A stretch of DNA of 64,000 bases from the NCBI RefSeq assembly GCF_001885075.1, contig NZ_MODU01000004.1, positions 3,720,001-3,784,000 of the forward strand, written 5' to 3'. A program made the translations under genes and the position numbers. Positions 37,795 to 47,150 of this stretch are shown in pieces. Below the pieces are notes generated by a model, which did not search any database, was not told the origin of the DNA, and saw nothing but the letters and a program-made list of their open reading frames with translations. This DNA comes from Alteromonas sp. V450. GTDB lineage: Bacteria > Pseudomonadota > Gammaproteobacteria > Enterobacterales > Alteromonadaceae. The stretch's first letter is position 1, and every line of letters begins with the position of its first letter.

Positions 37795-40461
37795 GTGAAG
37801 TACATCAAACCACTCATTTTACTTGTTTTTCTATCGGGACTTATCGGTAGTGCGGCATTGGTAGGTATTTATTTTTATATAAAACCAGATCTTCCAAGCG
37901 TTACTGTTCTTAAAGATGTGCGCCTGCAAACACCTATGCAAATTTACACCAGCGATGGCAAGCTCATCTCGCAATATGGTGTAAAACGACGCATTCCAGT
38001 CCAGCTTGATGATGTACCACAAGCGCTCATTGATGCAATACTTGCTACCGAAGATAGTCGCTTTTATGAGCATAACGGTATTGACCCAATAGGTATAGCC
38101 CGCGCTGCGGTAAGTCTAATTTTAACTGGAGAAAAACGTCAGGGGGCAAGTACGCTTACTATGCAGCTCGCCCGAGGTTTCTTTTTAACACGCGAAAAAA
38201 CTTACGTTAGAAAAATAAAAGAGATTTTTATTGCGCTTCATATGGAGCAGGAGCTGAGTAAGCAGGAAATTCTAGAACTTTATCTTAATAAAATTGAGCT
38301 AGGGCATCGAGCTTTTGGATTTGGCGCAGCGTCTCAGGTTTATTACGGTAAATCACTGAATGAATTGAATTTAGCGCAAATTGCAACCATTGCCGGGTTA
38401 CCCAAGGCACCATCGGTGTTGAATCCTATCAGTGGACCAGAGAGATCGGTCGAACGTCGGCGCGTGGTCCTGCTTCGTATGCTGGATGAAAAATACATTA
38501 CAAAAGCACAGTTTGACGAAGCAGCCAGCGCGCCCGTTACCGCCAGAAAACACGGCGCCGAAATTGAAGTCGATGCACCTTACTTGGCAGATACTATTTA
38601 TAACGAGATGGTAGAAATTTATGGTAAGGAAGAAGCTGAGACGGGAGGGTATCAAGTCTACGCTACTGCGTCTTCACAGTTGCAACTAGCCGCGCAGCAA
38701 GCGGTAGTGAGAAATCTTCACGATTATGATGAGCGTCACGGCTACAAAGGGCCACTGGGATATTTATGGAATATACCCGTGGTCGATAAAAAGGCGGACG
38801 CTTCTGCAGCGCCTAAGTTAACACTAGACACCAACGGTCGCGAACAGCGAGATGATTGGGATAGTGCATCAATACAAAGTATATTACGCGAAATCCCACA
38901 CATTAAACCGCTGTTACCCTCGGTTGTGATGAAGGTAAACGAAAAGTCGATAAATGTATTATCAGTAGATGGGATAACGCGTGAAATAGATTGGGATGGC
39001 CTCGATTGGGCGCGTTCGTATATTACCGATTTTCGTCAAGGCAACGACCCAAAGACAGCGTCAGATATAACGCAAGAGGGGGCCGTTGTATATATTCGCG
39101 AGCAGGAAGGTGCTTGGCGACTATCACAACTTCCAGAAGTAAGTGGCGCTTTAATTGCCGTTAACCCCAAAAATGGTGCAGTAGAGGCCGTAGTGGGTGG
39201 ATACAGTTTTTACCAAAGTCAGTTCAATCGAGCTACGCAAGCTAAAAGGCAAGTGGGGTCAAATATTAAACCTTTCGTTTACTCCGCAGCGCTAGACAGT
39301 GGTTACACCCTAGCCTCAATCATTAACGATGCCCCAATTAATCAATGGAATGCTGCTACTGGTGTGGCATGGAGACCGCAAAATTCACCGGCTGAATACG
39401 ACGGTCCAATTCGAATGCGTAAAGCGCTTGGTAAATCAAAAAACGTGGTATCGGTTCGCTTGCTTCGCGGTGTAGGCCTTAGAGAAACGGCTGATTATTT
39501 AACCCGTTTTGGATTTAACGAAGACGACATTCCGCTAGATGAAACCGTTTCCCTCGGTTCGAGTTCTCATACGCCGCTTGAAGTGGCCAGAGGTATGTCG
39601 GTCATCGCCAACGGTGGCTATCTTGTAAATCCTCACTTTATCAGCAAGGTGCTTGATGAAAACGGCGATGAACTTTGGAAAGCAAACCCTGTTTGGGCTT
39701 GTAATCGTTGTGAAAATAATGGCGATCCGGAAATATACCCTGAAGACGAAGAAGCAGATATCGAAGCGTTACTTGCCGCAGAACTGAATCAAGACATTTT
39801 ACTTGGCGATGTTGGCGACAATAATGAAAGCGCAGAAAAGGTGATAGCACCGCAGGTCATTACTGCACAAAATGCTTTTCTTGTGTCAGAAATGATGCGC
39901 ACCGCTGTAAGAGCTAACGGGAATTGGAACAATAAAACCTATTGGTTAGGAACGGGCTGGCGTGCCAGAAATATTCTTCAACGAACCGATATTGCAGGCA
40001 AAACTGGTACAACTAATGACTCAAGAGATACCTGGTTCAGTGGATTCCATAAGGATATCGTGACTACAGTATGGGTTGGTTTTGACAATATGAGCAGGCA
40101 GCTTGGCCGCGCAACGCGAAACCAGAATTTAATAAATAAGGATCCAGAGAAGTTTAACTGGATAGGTAATGCGCTAATTGGTACTGAAGACGGCGCTAAA
40201 GCTGCAGGTCCAGCATGGATCAGATTTATGCAATTTGCCTTGAAAGACAAACCTCATTCACCTATGCCCGTTCCGGAAAATATAGTGCGGGTTCGCATTG
40301 ATCGTACCAGTGGAAAGTTGACCAGACGAACAGACCATACGACACTATTTGAATACTTCCTGCAAGGAACCGAGCCAACGACTTATGTACGAGACGACGA
40401 AATAGTTGACCCGGCCGTGCAGGAGACAACGACGGCGCCAGAGCCAGAAGAAATATTCTAA
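37795..40461 (+). CDS. mrcA: Penicillin-binding protein 1A (bifunctional transglycosylase/transpeptidase)
   Basis: 888 residues from GTG 37795 (MKYIKPLILL), chosen over the TTG at 37780 because it gives the usual short cytoplasmic start before the membrane anchor. GT51 domain with catalytic Glu86 in ATEDSRFYEHNG, GASTLTMQLAR and ELYLNKIELG; an OB-like insert; transpeptidase domain with Ser489 in GSNIKPF, SKN in GKSKNVV and KTG in AGKTGTTND. It polymerises and cross-links peptidoglycan in the periplasm. An acidic insert around residues 640-675 contains a CxxC pair (ACNRCENN). No obvious Shine-Dalgarno precedes either start. Confidence 0.95.
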   Translation: MKYIKPLILLVFLSGLIGSAALVGIYFYIKPDLPSVTVLKDVRLQTPMQIYTSDGKLISQYGVKRRIPVQLDDVPQALIDAILATEDSRFYEHNGIDPIGIARAAVSLILTGEKRQGASTLTMQLARGFFLTREKTYVRKIKEIFIALHMEQELSKQEILELYLNKIELGHRAFGFGAASQVYYGKSLNELNLAQIATIAGLPKAPSVLNPISGPERSVERRRVVLLRMLDEKYITKAQFDEAASAPVTARKHGAEIEVDAPYLADTIYNEMVEIYGKEEAETGGYQVYATASSQLQLAAQQAVVRNLHDYDERHGYKGPLGYLWNIPVVDKKADASAAPKLTLDTNGREQRDDWDSASIQSILREIPHIKPLLPSVVMKVNEKSINVLSVDGITREIDWDGLDWARSYITDFRQGNDPKTASDITQEGAVVYIREQEGAWRLSQLPEVSGALIAVNPKNGAVEAVVGGYSFYQSQFNRATQAKRQVGSNIKPFVYSAALDSGYTLASIINDAPINQWNAATGVAWRPQNSPAEYDGPIRMRKALGKSKNVVSVRLLRGVGLRETADYLTRFGFNEDDIPLDETVSLGSSSHTPLEVARGMSVIANGGYLVNPHFISKVLDENGDELWKANPVWACNRCENNGDPEIYPEDEEADIEALLAAELNQDILLGDVGDNNESAEKVIAPQVITAQNAFLVSEMMRTAVRANGNWNNKTYWLGTGWRARNILQRTDIAGKTGTTNDSRDTWFSGFHKDIVTTVWVGFDNMSRQLGRATRNQNLINKDPEKFNWIGNALIGTEDGAKAAGPAWIRFMQFALKDKPHSPMPVPENIVRVRIDRTSGKLTRRTDHTTLFEYFLQGTEPTTYVRDDEIVDPAVQETTTAPEPEEIF

Positions 40462-40537
40462 TTAAAAAGGTACATCAAAGATGTGCCGCTTCAGGCTTTC
40501 GGCGATGTATTTGCCTGAACATATTATCGGAAAACCA

Positions 40538-42229
40538 ATGTCAGAAGATTCACAGCGATATCTTTATATTCCTCATGCCGGCCCTTCATTGCTGGAAACG
40601 CCCTTGCTAAATAAAGGTAGTGCTTTCACTGCCAGAGAGCGCGCCGCGTTTAACTTGACGGGTTTAGTGCCGCCTAGGTACGAGACCATTGAAGAGCAAG
40701 TCGAGCGCGCTTATATGCAATACAGCAGCTTTGATGAAGCCCTAAATAAGCATATCTATCTGCGCGCCATTCAAGACAACAACGAAACCTTGTTCTACCG
40801 TCTTATTCAAAAGCATATTGATGAAATGATGCCTATCATCTACACCCCTACGGTAGGTGATGCATGTGAGCAGTTTTCTGATATCTATCGCAGTTCCCGT
40901 GGTTTGTTTGTGTCGTATGAAGAACGTCACCAGCTTGACGATATCGTTCGCAATGCAACGAAGCGCAAAGTGAAAGTGATTGTTGTGACTGACGGTGAAC
41001 GCATTTTAGGTTTGGGCGACCAAGGTATTGGCGGAATGGGTATTCCTATCGGTAAACTTTCGCTATATACCGCATGTGGCGGTATCAGCCCAGCCTACAC
41101 GCTACCCGTTATGTTAGACGTAGGTACTAACAACGAGAAGTTACTAAACGACCCAATGTACATGGGCGCGCGCCATCCACGTATTGAACAGGACGAATAC
41201 GATGAATTCGTCGATATGTTTATTAACGCAGTAAAGCGTCGCTGGCCTGATGTCATGATTCAGTTTGAAGATTTTGCGCAGCCAAACGCTATGCCGCTAT
41301 TAAACCGCTACCGTGACAATGTGTGCTGTTTTAATGACGATATACAAGGCACCGCTGCTGTAACCCTTGGGACTATTTTAGCGGCGTGTAAAACTAAACA
41401 GCAAAAGCTACGCGACATGAAAGTTGTGTTTGTAGGTGCAGGATCTGCAGGCTGTGGTATTGCTGAAATGCTTATCCAACAAATGGTGTTTGAGGGTCTA
41501 ACTGACGAACAAGCGCGTAAGCAAGTGTTTATGATTGACCGGTTTGGTTTGGTAACTGAGGGCATGGAAGGATTGCGCGACTTCCAGCAAAAGCTTCAAC
41601 AGAAAAATGTAGACCTGAGTGATTGGACGTTCAGTGGAGATTACGCGTCGCTGTTAGATGTGATGCATTGTGCACAGCCAGACGTGCTTATTGGTGTTTC
41701 AGGCCAGCCAGGTTTGTTCACCGAACAAGTTATTCGAGCTATGAAGCAAGGCTGTGAGTTGCCCATTATATTCCCGTTAAGTAATCCTTCGCGCCAAGTT
41801 GAAGCCCGTCCAGAGCAAGTGATTGAGTGGACGGAAGGTAAGGTAATTATTGCCACAGGTAGCCCGTTCAAACCTGTAGAATACGATGGCAAAATATTTC
41901 CAATCGCACAATGCAACAACTCTTACATCTTCCCTGGTATTGGTCTTGGTGTAGTTGCATCAAAAGCCAAGCTAATCAGTGATGAAATGTTGATGGCTGC
42001 AAGCAATGCACTGGCCTCAGCGTCGCCATTAGTCAACACTGGACAAGGTTCATTGTTGCCACCACTGTCTGCTATTGCTGAAATTAGCCGAGAAATCGCT
42101 TTTGAAGTGGGTAGAGTTGCTATGGAGCAAGGGCTAGCCCTTGAGATGTCTGACGACGCACTGCGCGCCAGCATTGAGCGTAACTTCTGGAAAGCGGAGT
42201 ATCGCCCTTACAAGCGAGTAAGCATCTAG
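40538..42229 (+). CDS. maeA: NAD-dependent malic enzyme (malate to pyruvate + CO2)
   Basis: 563 residues from ATG 40538 ([15 protein letters not shown]), which has CGGAAA upstream and aligns with the E. coli MaeA N-terminus; the frame is open from 40481 but the extra 19 residues are not family-like. Active-site segments [39 protein letters not shown] and [12 protein letters not shown] match the large (about 560-residue) malic enzymes, with [12 protein letters not shown] as the NAD-binding loop. Ends with a clear terminator. Confidence 0.96.
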   Translation: MSEDSQRYLYIPHAGPSLLETPLLNKGSAFTARERAAFNLTGLVPPRYETIEEQVERAYMQYSSFDEALNKHIYLRAIQDNNETLFYRLIQKHIDEMMPIIYTPTVGDACEQFSDIYRSSRGLFVSYEERHQLDDIVRNATKRKVKVIVVTDGERILGLGDQGIGGMGIPIGKLSLYTACGGISPAYTLPVMLDVGTNNEKLLNDPMYMGARHPRIEQDEYDEFVDMFINAVKRRWPDVMIQFEDFAQPNAMPLLNRYRDNVCCFNDDIQGTAAVTLGTILAACKTKQQKLRDMKVVFVGAGSAGCGIAEMLIQQMVFEGLTDEQARKQVFMIDRFGLVTEGMEGLRDFQQKLQQKNVDLSDWTFSGDYASLLDVMHCAQPDVLIGVSGQPGLFTEQVIRAMKQGCELPIIFPLSNPSRQVEARPEQVIEWTEGKVIIATGSPFKPVEYDGKIFPIAQCNNSYIFPGIGLGVVASKAKLISDEMLMAASNALASASPLVNTGQGSLLPPLSAIAEISREIAFEVGRVAMEQGLALEMSDDALRASIERNFWKAEYRPYKRVSI

Positions 42230-42245
42230 TATCATTTAACGTTAT

Positions 42246-42272
42246 AAAAAGCAGGCTTAGCCTGCTTTTTTG
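42246..42272 (+). terminator. Intrinsic terminator of maeA
   Basis: AAAAAGCAGG (42246-42255) and CCTGCTTTTT (42261-42270), 10-bp stem with a 5-nt loop and a trailing T, 17 bp past the maeA stop. Confidence 0.9.
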
Positions 42273-42529
42273 TACTTGTGAACAATGCTTTTACCATGAC
42301 CTGCAACGCAAAAGCCAAAAGTAAGCAATCGTCTAACTGCTCGTAATTCATCCATTTCGCGACCGCACTCCAAACAAATGTAAAATGGTGTTGCCTATGC
42401 GCAACATTTCCTGTGTTTAGCTCACATATTTTTTGATGGGTTAGTGTCTAACCTATTGTTATTTATTGATTAATTGTAGTTGGCACAATGATTGATACAC
42501 CTCCCTGTAGCAACAATAAGGAGCAAGGG
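42273..42529. other. Intergenic region upstream of the small lipoprotein gene
   Basis: About 260 bp with no credible gene on either strand. It contains a small TGTTGC/GCAACA inverted repeat around 42392-42410 and AT-rich promoter-like sequence near 42425-42480. Nothing else is recognisable. Confidence 0.4.
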
Positions 42530-42757
42530 GTGGTATTGATGATAACGTTCAAAAACAAGGTAAGTCCTTCACGCGCGCGAATTGTAAAGCGCTCATTCTC
42601 TACGTCATTAGTTATGGCCGCTCTTGCAACACTCTCAGCTTGCGATTCACCTAATGTGGATGATGCAGTACAAGGTGAAAAGACTGCTAAAACGGCTGCT
42701 AGTACAGTCTCAGAAAGCCCAATGGATGAACAAAGTGAAATGTTGGCATTTGGATGA
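42530..42757 (+). CDS. Putative small lipoprotein (75 residues)
   Basis: GTG at 42530 has a perfect AAGGAG site 6 nt upstream and is preferred to the in-frame ATG at 42539. A long basic N-region and the hydrophobic stretch LVMAALATLSAC end in a lipobox (LSAC) at about residue 38, giving a mature lipoprotein of under 40 residues rich in Ser, Asp, Glu and Lys. I do not recognise it. The strong ribosome site and a terminator 160 bp downstream support a real transcript. The 160 bp after its stop is open in other frames but shows no coding character, so a frameshifted longer ancestor is possible but unsupported. Confidence 0.55.
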   Translation: MVLMITFKNKVSPSRARIVKRSFSTSLVMAALATLSACDSPNVDDAVQGEKTAKTAASTVSESPMDEQSEMLAFG

Positions 42758-42915
42758 ATCCGACGTACTTGATGCCTACTGCGAGGTTGGGCAATACGTG
42801 GCAAATCTTTTTACACACTATCGATTCTGCCACGGTTATTTCTGACGAAAAGCTTTTTGGCAACTATCGTATAGTTTCAGTTTGCGGGCAAAGGACTGCT
42901 CGCCTTTTATTCCAT

Positions 42916-42955
42916 AAAGTCGCGCTGTACAGAAAGCTGAGGCGCGGCTTTTTTA
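42916..42955 (+). terminator. Intrinsic terminator after the small lipoprotein gene
   Basis: AAAGTCGCGC (42916-42925) pairs with GCGCGGCTTT (42942-42951) with one T-G pair; TTTTA follows. No other plus-strand gene lies between it and the lipoprotein gene. Confidence 0.75.
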
Positions 42956-43077
42956 TGTCAATAAACGTATATCGCCGTTTATTAGTCGACACCGTTGAGC
43001 TATAAGTCTTTAAAAGCTGTTCTTAGTAGCTATGTATTGCACTAACCTTAACGATAAAGTCATTTAAAGGAATTGCT

Positions 43078-43935
43078 ATGTCGACAGAAAGTAACTACAC
43101 ACCACCAGAAGTTTGGACTCAAGCTGAAGATGATGGCAACAAGTGGGCCAGCATTAATCGTCCTGTGTCAGGCGCTACCCATGAGAAGGCTCGTCCTAAT
43201 GGTGAACATGGTTTGCAGCTATACTCGTTAGCTACGCCTAATGGTCAGAAAGTTACCATCATGCTTGAAGAGTTGCTGGCTGCTGGCGTGAGCGAAGCAG
43301 AATACGACGCTTGGCTGGTTAACATTGGTGAGGGAGACCAGTTTTCTTCTGGGTTTGTTGACGTTAATCCGAATAGTAAAATTCCTGCTATGGTCGACAC
43401 GACCACGTCGCCAGAAACCAAGCTATTCGAGTCGGGGTCAATTTTAGTTTACCTGGCGGAAAAATTCGGTAAATTCATTCCACAAGACGCTCATGCCAAG
43501 GCGGAATGTTTCAACTGGCTGTTCTGGCAGGTGGGGTCAGCGCCTTACTTAGGCGGTGGTTTTGGGCACTTCTACAGTTATGCGCCTTACCCAATGGAAT
43601 ATCCTATCAACCGCTTTACCATGGAAACTAAGCGTCAGCTAGATGTGCTAGACAAGCACCTAGCAAACAACGAGTACATTGCAGGTAGCGAGTACAGTAT
43701 CGCTGACATGGCTATTTGGCCATGGTACGGCAACTTGGTGCTAGGTAATTTATACGACGCAGCCACTTTCCTTCAGGTGCACGAGTACACCAATTTAGTC
43801 CGTTGGGCTAAGCAACTAGAGCAGCGAGAAGGGGTTAAACGAGGCCGTATCGTTAACAAAACCTGGGGCGACGACGGCCAGTTAGAAAACCGCCACACAG
43901 CAAAAGATATCGACAACGCACTCGCCAAGGTTTGA
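43078..43935 (+). CDS. yghU: YghU-type glutathione S-transferase / disulphide-bond oxidoreductase
   Basis: 285 residues, with AAAGGA 7 nt before the ATG. The N-terminal extension (1-45) is followed by a thioredoxin-fold GST domain (YSLATPNGQKVTIMLEEL ... NPNSKIPAMVD ... LFESGSILVYLAEKFGKF) and an all-helical C-terminal domain (SIADMAIWPWYGN). These match the Nu-class YghU/YfcG enzymes that reduce disulphides and organic hydroperoxides with glutathione. It stands alone; the catalase nearby has a related stress role but no shared transcript. Confidence 0.9.
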   Translation: MSTESNYTPPEVWTQAEDDGNKWASINRPVSGATHEKARPNGEHGLQLYSLATPNGQKVTIMLEELLAAGVSEAEYDAWLVNIGEGDQFSSGFVDVNPNSKIPAMVDTTTSPETKLFESGSILVYLAEKFGKFIPQDAHAKAECFNWLFWQVGSAPYLGGGFGHFYSYAPYPMEYPINRFTMETKRQLDVLDKHLANNEYIAGSEYSIADMAIWPWYGNLVLGNLYDAATFLQVHEYTNLVRWAKQLEQREGVKRGRIVNKTWGDDGQLENRHTAKDIDNALAKV

Positions 43936-43989
43936 TTATAAGAGGGAACTAGTCTTTATTTCCCTTGAAAGCCGGAAGTATACGCTGTG

Positions 43990-44014
43990 GGGGTAACGTT
44001 ATCGCGTTTACCCC
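43990..44014. terminator. Putative terminator hairpin between yghU and the convergent gene
   Basis: GGGGTAA (43990-43996) pairs with TTACCCC (44008-44014) around an 11-nt loop. The plus strand is followed by TCATCTTTTG, and the minus strand by a GC-rich stretch, so it would serve mainly yghU. Weak U-tract. Confidence 0.45.
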
Positions 44015-44032
44015 TCATCTTTTGATGTTGAG

Positions 44033-44560
44033 TTAGATAAGCTCTGCCACACTCTTCAAATAGGCGTGTTGAAGTGGAGTGAAATCCCACTCGCTTAAAG
44101 CCTCATTAAATTCAAAGTTGCCCACGCGGCCTCGCCAGCGTTCGTTGGGTACTGCAGACCACCTTTTCATATACACCAGCTTTCCATGAAGGCAGTGAAG
44201 CACTTCAAGCTGCGGTTTTTCGTGTGTGCCGTAAAATACGCTCTCTGAAACCGTGGCGCCTTCTTCACAATCTTGGTTAAAAAACACAAAGCCGCGATAG
44301 CTTCCATCTTCTGTGATGGTAATAAGCGATGCATATTCTTTGCTTTCGGACACTTTCCGTAGCGCAGGCAAATAACCTTCAACTCGTTTTATCTGAAGCC
44401 CTTGTGATTTGTTATGCCACTGCCATCCTGAACTTCCCATAAAAGTAAGTTCGTTATTCTTACTGTTGATTCGGCTTAATTTGGCAAACGTATTCCACGA
44501 CGCAACAAGAATTATGCACAACATCATAAAACCAGAAATGAAAATAATCGGTTTAGTCAT
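44033..44560 (-). CDS. Hypothetical single-pass membrane protein
   Basis: 175 residues. One N-terminal membrane helix (about 4-24) or uncleaved signal, then a soluble, probably periplasmic, domain with WQWHNKSQG, GSYRGFVFFNQDCEEG and a second Cys in LHCLHGK that could pair with it. I do not recognise the family. It is convergent with yghU and divergent from the catalase. Codon use is like its neighbours. Confidence 0.6.
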   Translation of the reverse strand: MTKPIIFISGFMMLCIILVASWNTFAKLSRINSKNNELTFMGSSGWQWHNKSQGLQIKRVEGYLPALRKVSESKEYASLITITEDGSYRGFVFFNQDCEEGATVSESVFYGTHEKPQLEVLHCLHGKLVYMKRWSAVPNERWRGRVGNFEFNEALSEWDFTPLQHAYLKSVAELI

Positions 44561-44921
44561 TATACAAACCTAAGTCGTTTTCGAGTTTTCATCTTTTTGT
44601 TTACGAGTTATGACGCATGCTAGACCTTCATTGCAAAAAAGTAATACGCAGTGTCTCGCTTCAATAGCGAGCTCTTATTTGCACCTCATTGATGTAATTA
44701 GTCCTGATACTAATAATCTGCTGCAACCAATAAATGATCGAGTTTGATTTGAAATCACGATTATAACTATCTATTTTGTTCGCTTTAATTGGTATTAAGA
44801 ATCAGCGAATATATTTCTAAACAGAAAACGTGATTAAAGATTCTTAGTTAATCACGCGTGTAACGCACAGTTTTAGTAAAGCTAACACTGTGACAGAGAG
44901 ACAGACTAGAAGGAATTCGCA
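44561..44921. other. Intergenic region upstream of the catalase gene
   Basis: 361 bp, AT-rich, between the divergent hypothetical gene and the catalase. It must hold both promoters. The only marked element is the perfect inverted repeat at 44829-44856. No OxyR-like ATAG-N7-CTAT tandem is convincing. Confidence 0.5.
44829..44856. promoter_or_regulatory. Perfect inverted repeat upstream of the catalase gene
   Basis: CGTGATTAA (44829-44837) and TTAATCACG (44848-44856): 9-bp perfect arms, 10-nt spacer, ending 65 bp before the catalase ATG. The two-fold symmetry and length suggest a regulator operator; alternatively a hairpin near the start of the mRNA. Confidence 0.55.
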
Positions 44922-46397
44922 ATGAGTAAGTGTCCATTTTCAGGTACAGCTATCAACCCCACCACGCTAACATCTAGCAATGGTGCGCCCGTTGCTAATG
45001 ACAATCAAAGTCGAACCGCAGGACCACGTGGCCCCGTTACTTTCGACAACTACTATTTGTTCGAGAAGCTTGCGCACTTTAACCGCGAGCGAATTCCAGA
45101 GCGCGTAGTTCACGCCAGAGGCAGCGCAGCATATGGTACTTTCACGCTAACTAAAAGTTTGTCTGATTATACTATTGCTGACTTCTTGCAAAAAGAAGGG
45201 CAAAAAACCGATGTGTTCTTGCGATTTTCTACTGTAGGTGGCGGTCAAGACTCAAGCGATTACGCTCGTGACCCTCGTGGTTTTTCGGTGAAGTTTTACA
45301 CTGAACAAGGTAACTGGGATATGGTTGGAAACAATACACCCGTATTCTTCTTGCGAGACGGCATTAAATTCCCTGACTTTATACACAGCCAGAAAAAGAA
45401 CCCACGTACTAACTTGCCTGACCCGCAAGCGGTTTATGAGTTTTGGGCAAACAACCCACAGTCGCTACACCAGTCAACGATTTTGATGTCTGACCGTGGT
45501 ATCCCGTATTCATACCGTCATGTGAATGGCTATAGCTCACATACTTTAAGCTTTTGGAACAATGCCGGTGAGCGATATTGGGTAAAGTGGCACTTTAAAA
45601 CTAACCAAGGTATCAAAACGCTTACTAACGAAGAAGCAGCGAAAATGCCTGCCTATGGTGCCCAACAAGATCTTGTTGATAGTATTGATAACGGCAATTT
45701 TCCATCGTGGACAGTGAACGTGCAGATTATGACCGAAGAGGAAGCACGTAATTATCGTATCAATCCGTTTGATCTTACCAAGGTATGGCCGCACAGCGAC
45801 TTTCCGTTAATTGAAGTAGGACAGTTGGAGTTAAACCGTAATGTTGATAACTACTTTGCAGAAACTGAGCAAGCCGCGTTCGCGCCGAGCAATTTGGTAC
45901 CGGGTATTGGTGCGTCGCCAGACAGAATGCTTCAAGCGCGACTCATTGCATATCAAGATGCTCACAGATACCGTATTGGAGCCAACTACAATCAGATACC
46001 GGTAAACGCACCACGTTGTCCCGTACACAATTACCAGCGAGATGGCGCTTTTGCAGGGGTTAACCCAGCACTTGCAGGAAGTGGAGCTAACTTCTATCCA
46101 AACAACCGTGCTCGCATTGGTGAGCCTGCTGAAATGCCAGAGGTACAAGAGCCACCAATGCCTTTAGAGCAAGATGCATGGTTAGATATTTACGATAACC
46201 GTGATGAAGACAACTACTCACAAGCTGGTGACTTATACCGCATTATGAGTGAAGACCAAAAGCAGCAGTTGGTGAATAATATTGCTGACGGCCTAAGCCA
46301 AGCAACGCAAGACGTGCAAGAAGCGATGTTCGTGCAATACGATCTAGCCGACAGCGACTACGGTGCTCGTGTTAGAAAGGCGGTCGCCAGCAAATAA
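44922..46397 (+). CDS. Catalase (monofunctional haem, small-subunit type)
   Basis: 491 residues. Dismutates H2O2. Distal His64 in RVVHARGSAAYG, the distal Asn in VGNNTPVFFLRD (137/138) and proximal Tyr344 in RLIAYQDAHRYR are all present. The length and SPSNLVPGIG-like region (here APSNLVPGIG) fit small-subunit clade 3 catalases. No signal peptide, so cytoplasmic. The ribosome site GAAGGA is 8 nt upstream, and a strong terminator follows. Confidence 0.97.
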   Translation: MSKCPFSGTAINPTTLTSSNGAPVANDNQSRTAGPRGPVTFDNYYLFEKLAHFNRERIPERVVHARGSAAYGTFTLTKSLSDYTIADFLQKEGQKTDVFLRFSTVGGGQDSSDYARDPRGFSVKFYTEQGNWDMVGNNTPVFFLRDGIKFPDFIHSQKKNPRTNLPDPQAVYEFWANNPQSLHQSTILMSDRGIPYSYRHVNGYSSHTLSFWNNAGERYWVKWHFKTNQGIKTLTNEEAAKMPAYGAQQDLVDSIDNGNFPSWTVNVQIMTEEEARNYRINPFDLTKVWPHSDFPLIEVGQLELNRNVDNYFAETEQAAFAPSNLVPGIGASPDRMLQARLIAYQDAHRYRIGANYNQIPVNAPRCPVHNYQRDGAFAGVNPALAGSGANFYPNNRARIGEPAEMPEVQEPPMPLEQDAWLDIYDNRDEDNYSQAGDLYRIMSEDQKQQLVNNIADGLSQATQDVQEAMFVQYDLADSDYGARVRKAVASK

Positions 46398-46408
46398 AGA
46401 ACATGGGG

Positions 46409-46450
46409 GGCAGAGTATTTTATTAAAATATACTCTGCCTTCTTTTTTTA
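46409..46450 (+). terminator. Intrinsic terminator of the catalase gene
   Basis: GGCAGAGTA (46409-46417) pairs with TACTCTGCC (46431-46439), extended by an A/T-rich inner stem, followed by TTCTTTTTTTA. It also lies at the end of the convergent TetR gene. Confidence 0.85.
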
Positions 46451-47026
46451 CTGGGTAGCGACTAGGGCGTAAACGTGCAAGCGAATGGCCTGAAGTGCGC
46501 GTTCTTTCCAATTGTTCCAAGTAATACGGTTGCTAATTTCGTGCTGATTCAACGTAATATAACCATGATTTAGCGCCCATACCTGCATAGCTACATCTTG
46601 CTTTTCTTCAACAGACAGGTCTTTTTTAATTAACGCAGCGGTAAGCTTAGTTAGCGTGATAAAGGCTTTTTCACCTGCCTCGATAGCTTCATCTGATGGC
46701 GTATAGTCTTTCAAATTAGAAGCAAAAATTAGTCGATAATGGGCTGCATGAGTTTCTGAAAACGTTAAAATACGCTCGCAGCCATTAATCACTTTTTCTG
46801 CCGCAGTATTACCGTCGGCTGCCAACATTTCACGCTCTACTAGTTCGAAACCTTCGATGTAAAGCGCATCTAAAATACCCTGCTTACCTTTGAAGTGGCT
46901 ATAGATGCCAATCGTTGACATACCTGCACCGTCAGCAATGGCGCGCACGCTAAGTGCATTCGTTCCGCCTTTCAAAAACAGCGCTGAGGCAGCGTCTAAG
47001 ATCTTTTGTCGCGTATCTTTTTTCAT
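46448..47026 (-). CDS. TetR-family regulator of the FAD-oxidoreductase/DUF2855 operon
   Basis: 192 residues. N-terminal helix-turn-helix (about 8-52) with AIADGAGMSTIGIYSHFKGKQG, and a C-terminal ligand domain of the TetR_C WHG-like type. It is divergent from the FAD-dependent gene at 47151. The 124-bp gap holds two copies of TATAAC-n3-GTTAT, spaced 26 bp, one flanking each promoter side. Autorepression and control of the downstream pair are inferred. Confidence 0.9.
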   Translation of the reverse strand: MKKDTRQKILDAASALFLKGGTNALSVRAIADGAGMSTIGIYSHFKGKQGILDALYIEGFELVEREMLAADGNTAAEKVINGCERILTFSETHAAHYRLIFASNLKDYTPSDEAIEAGEKAFITLTKLTAALIKKDLSVEEKQDVAMQVWALNHGYITLNQHEISNRITWNNWKERALQAIRLHVYALVATQ

Positions 47027-47052
47027 TTACACATCATTTACATGTTGCGCTA

Positions 47053-47093
47053 TATAACACCGTTATGTAAAGTGGTTTTATAACGCCGTTATA
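47053..47093. promoter_or_regulatory. Tandem operator: two TATAAC-n3-GTTATA palindromes
   Basis: Copy 1 TATAACACCGTTATG (47053-47067) has one symmetry break; copy 2 TATAACGCCGTTATA (47079-47093) is a perfect 6-3-6 palindrome. Centres are 26 bp apart. The size and position between divergent TetR and oxidoreductase genes make this the likely operator of the 46448-47026 product. Confidence 0.75.
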
Positions 47094-47150
47094 TCTCTTG
47101 GTTTAACACTTAACCTGCCTGCCCGCAGGTTATTCATAAGGACACTATAT

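Noticed and set aside
37780..37797. TTG start for mrcA
   Set aside because: Adds residues not expected before the membrane anchor; the GTG at 37795 gives the usual MKYIK start. Neither has a ribosome site, so some doubt remains.
40481..40537. Longer malic enzyme start
   Set aside because: The 19 added residues have no ribosome site and do not match MaeA; ATG 40538 aligns well.
42624..43005. ORFs after the small lipoprotein, possibly a frameshifted continuation
   Set aside because: Translations show no domain, signal or compositional link to the lipoprotein, and a terminator lies within the region.
44761..44800. Possible OxyR site before the catalase gene
   Set aside because: ATA/CTAT fragments are present but not in the ATAG-N7-CTAT tandem spacing.
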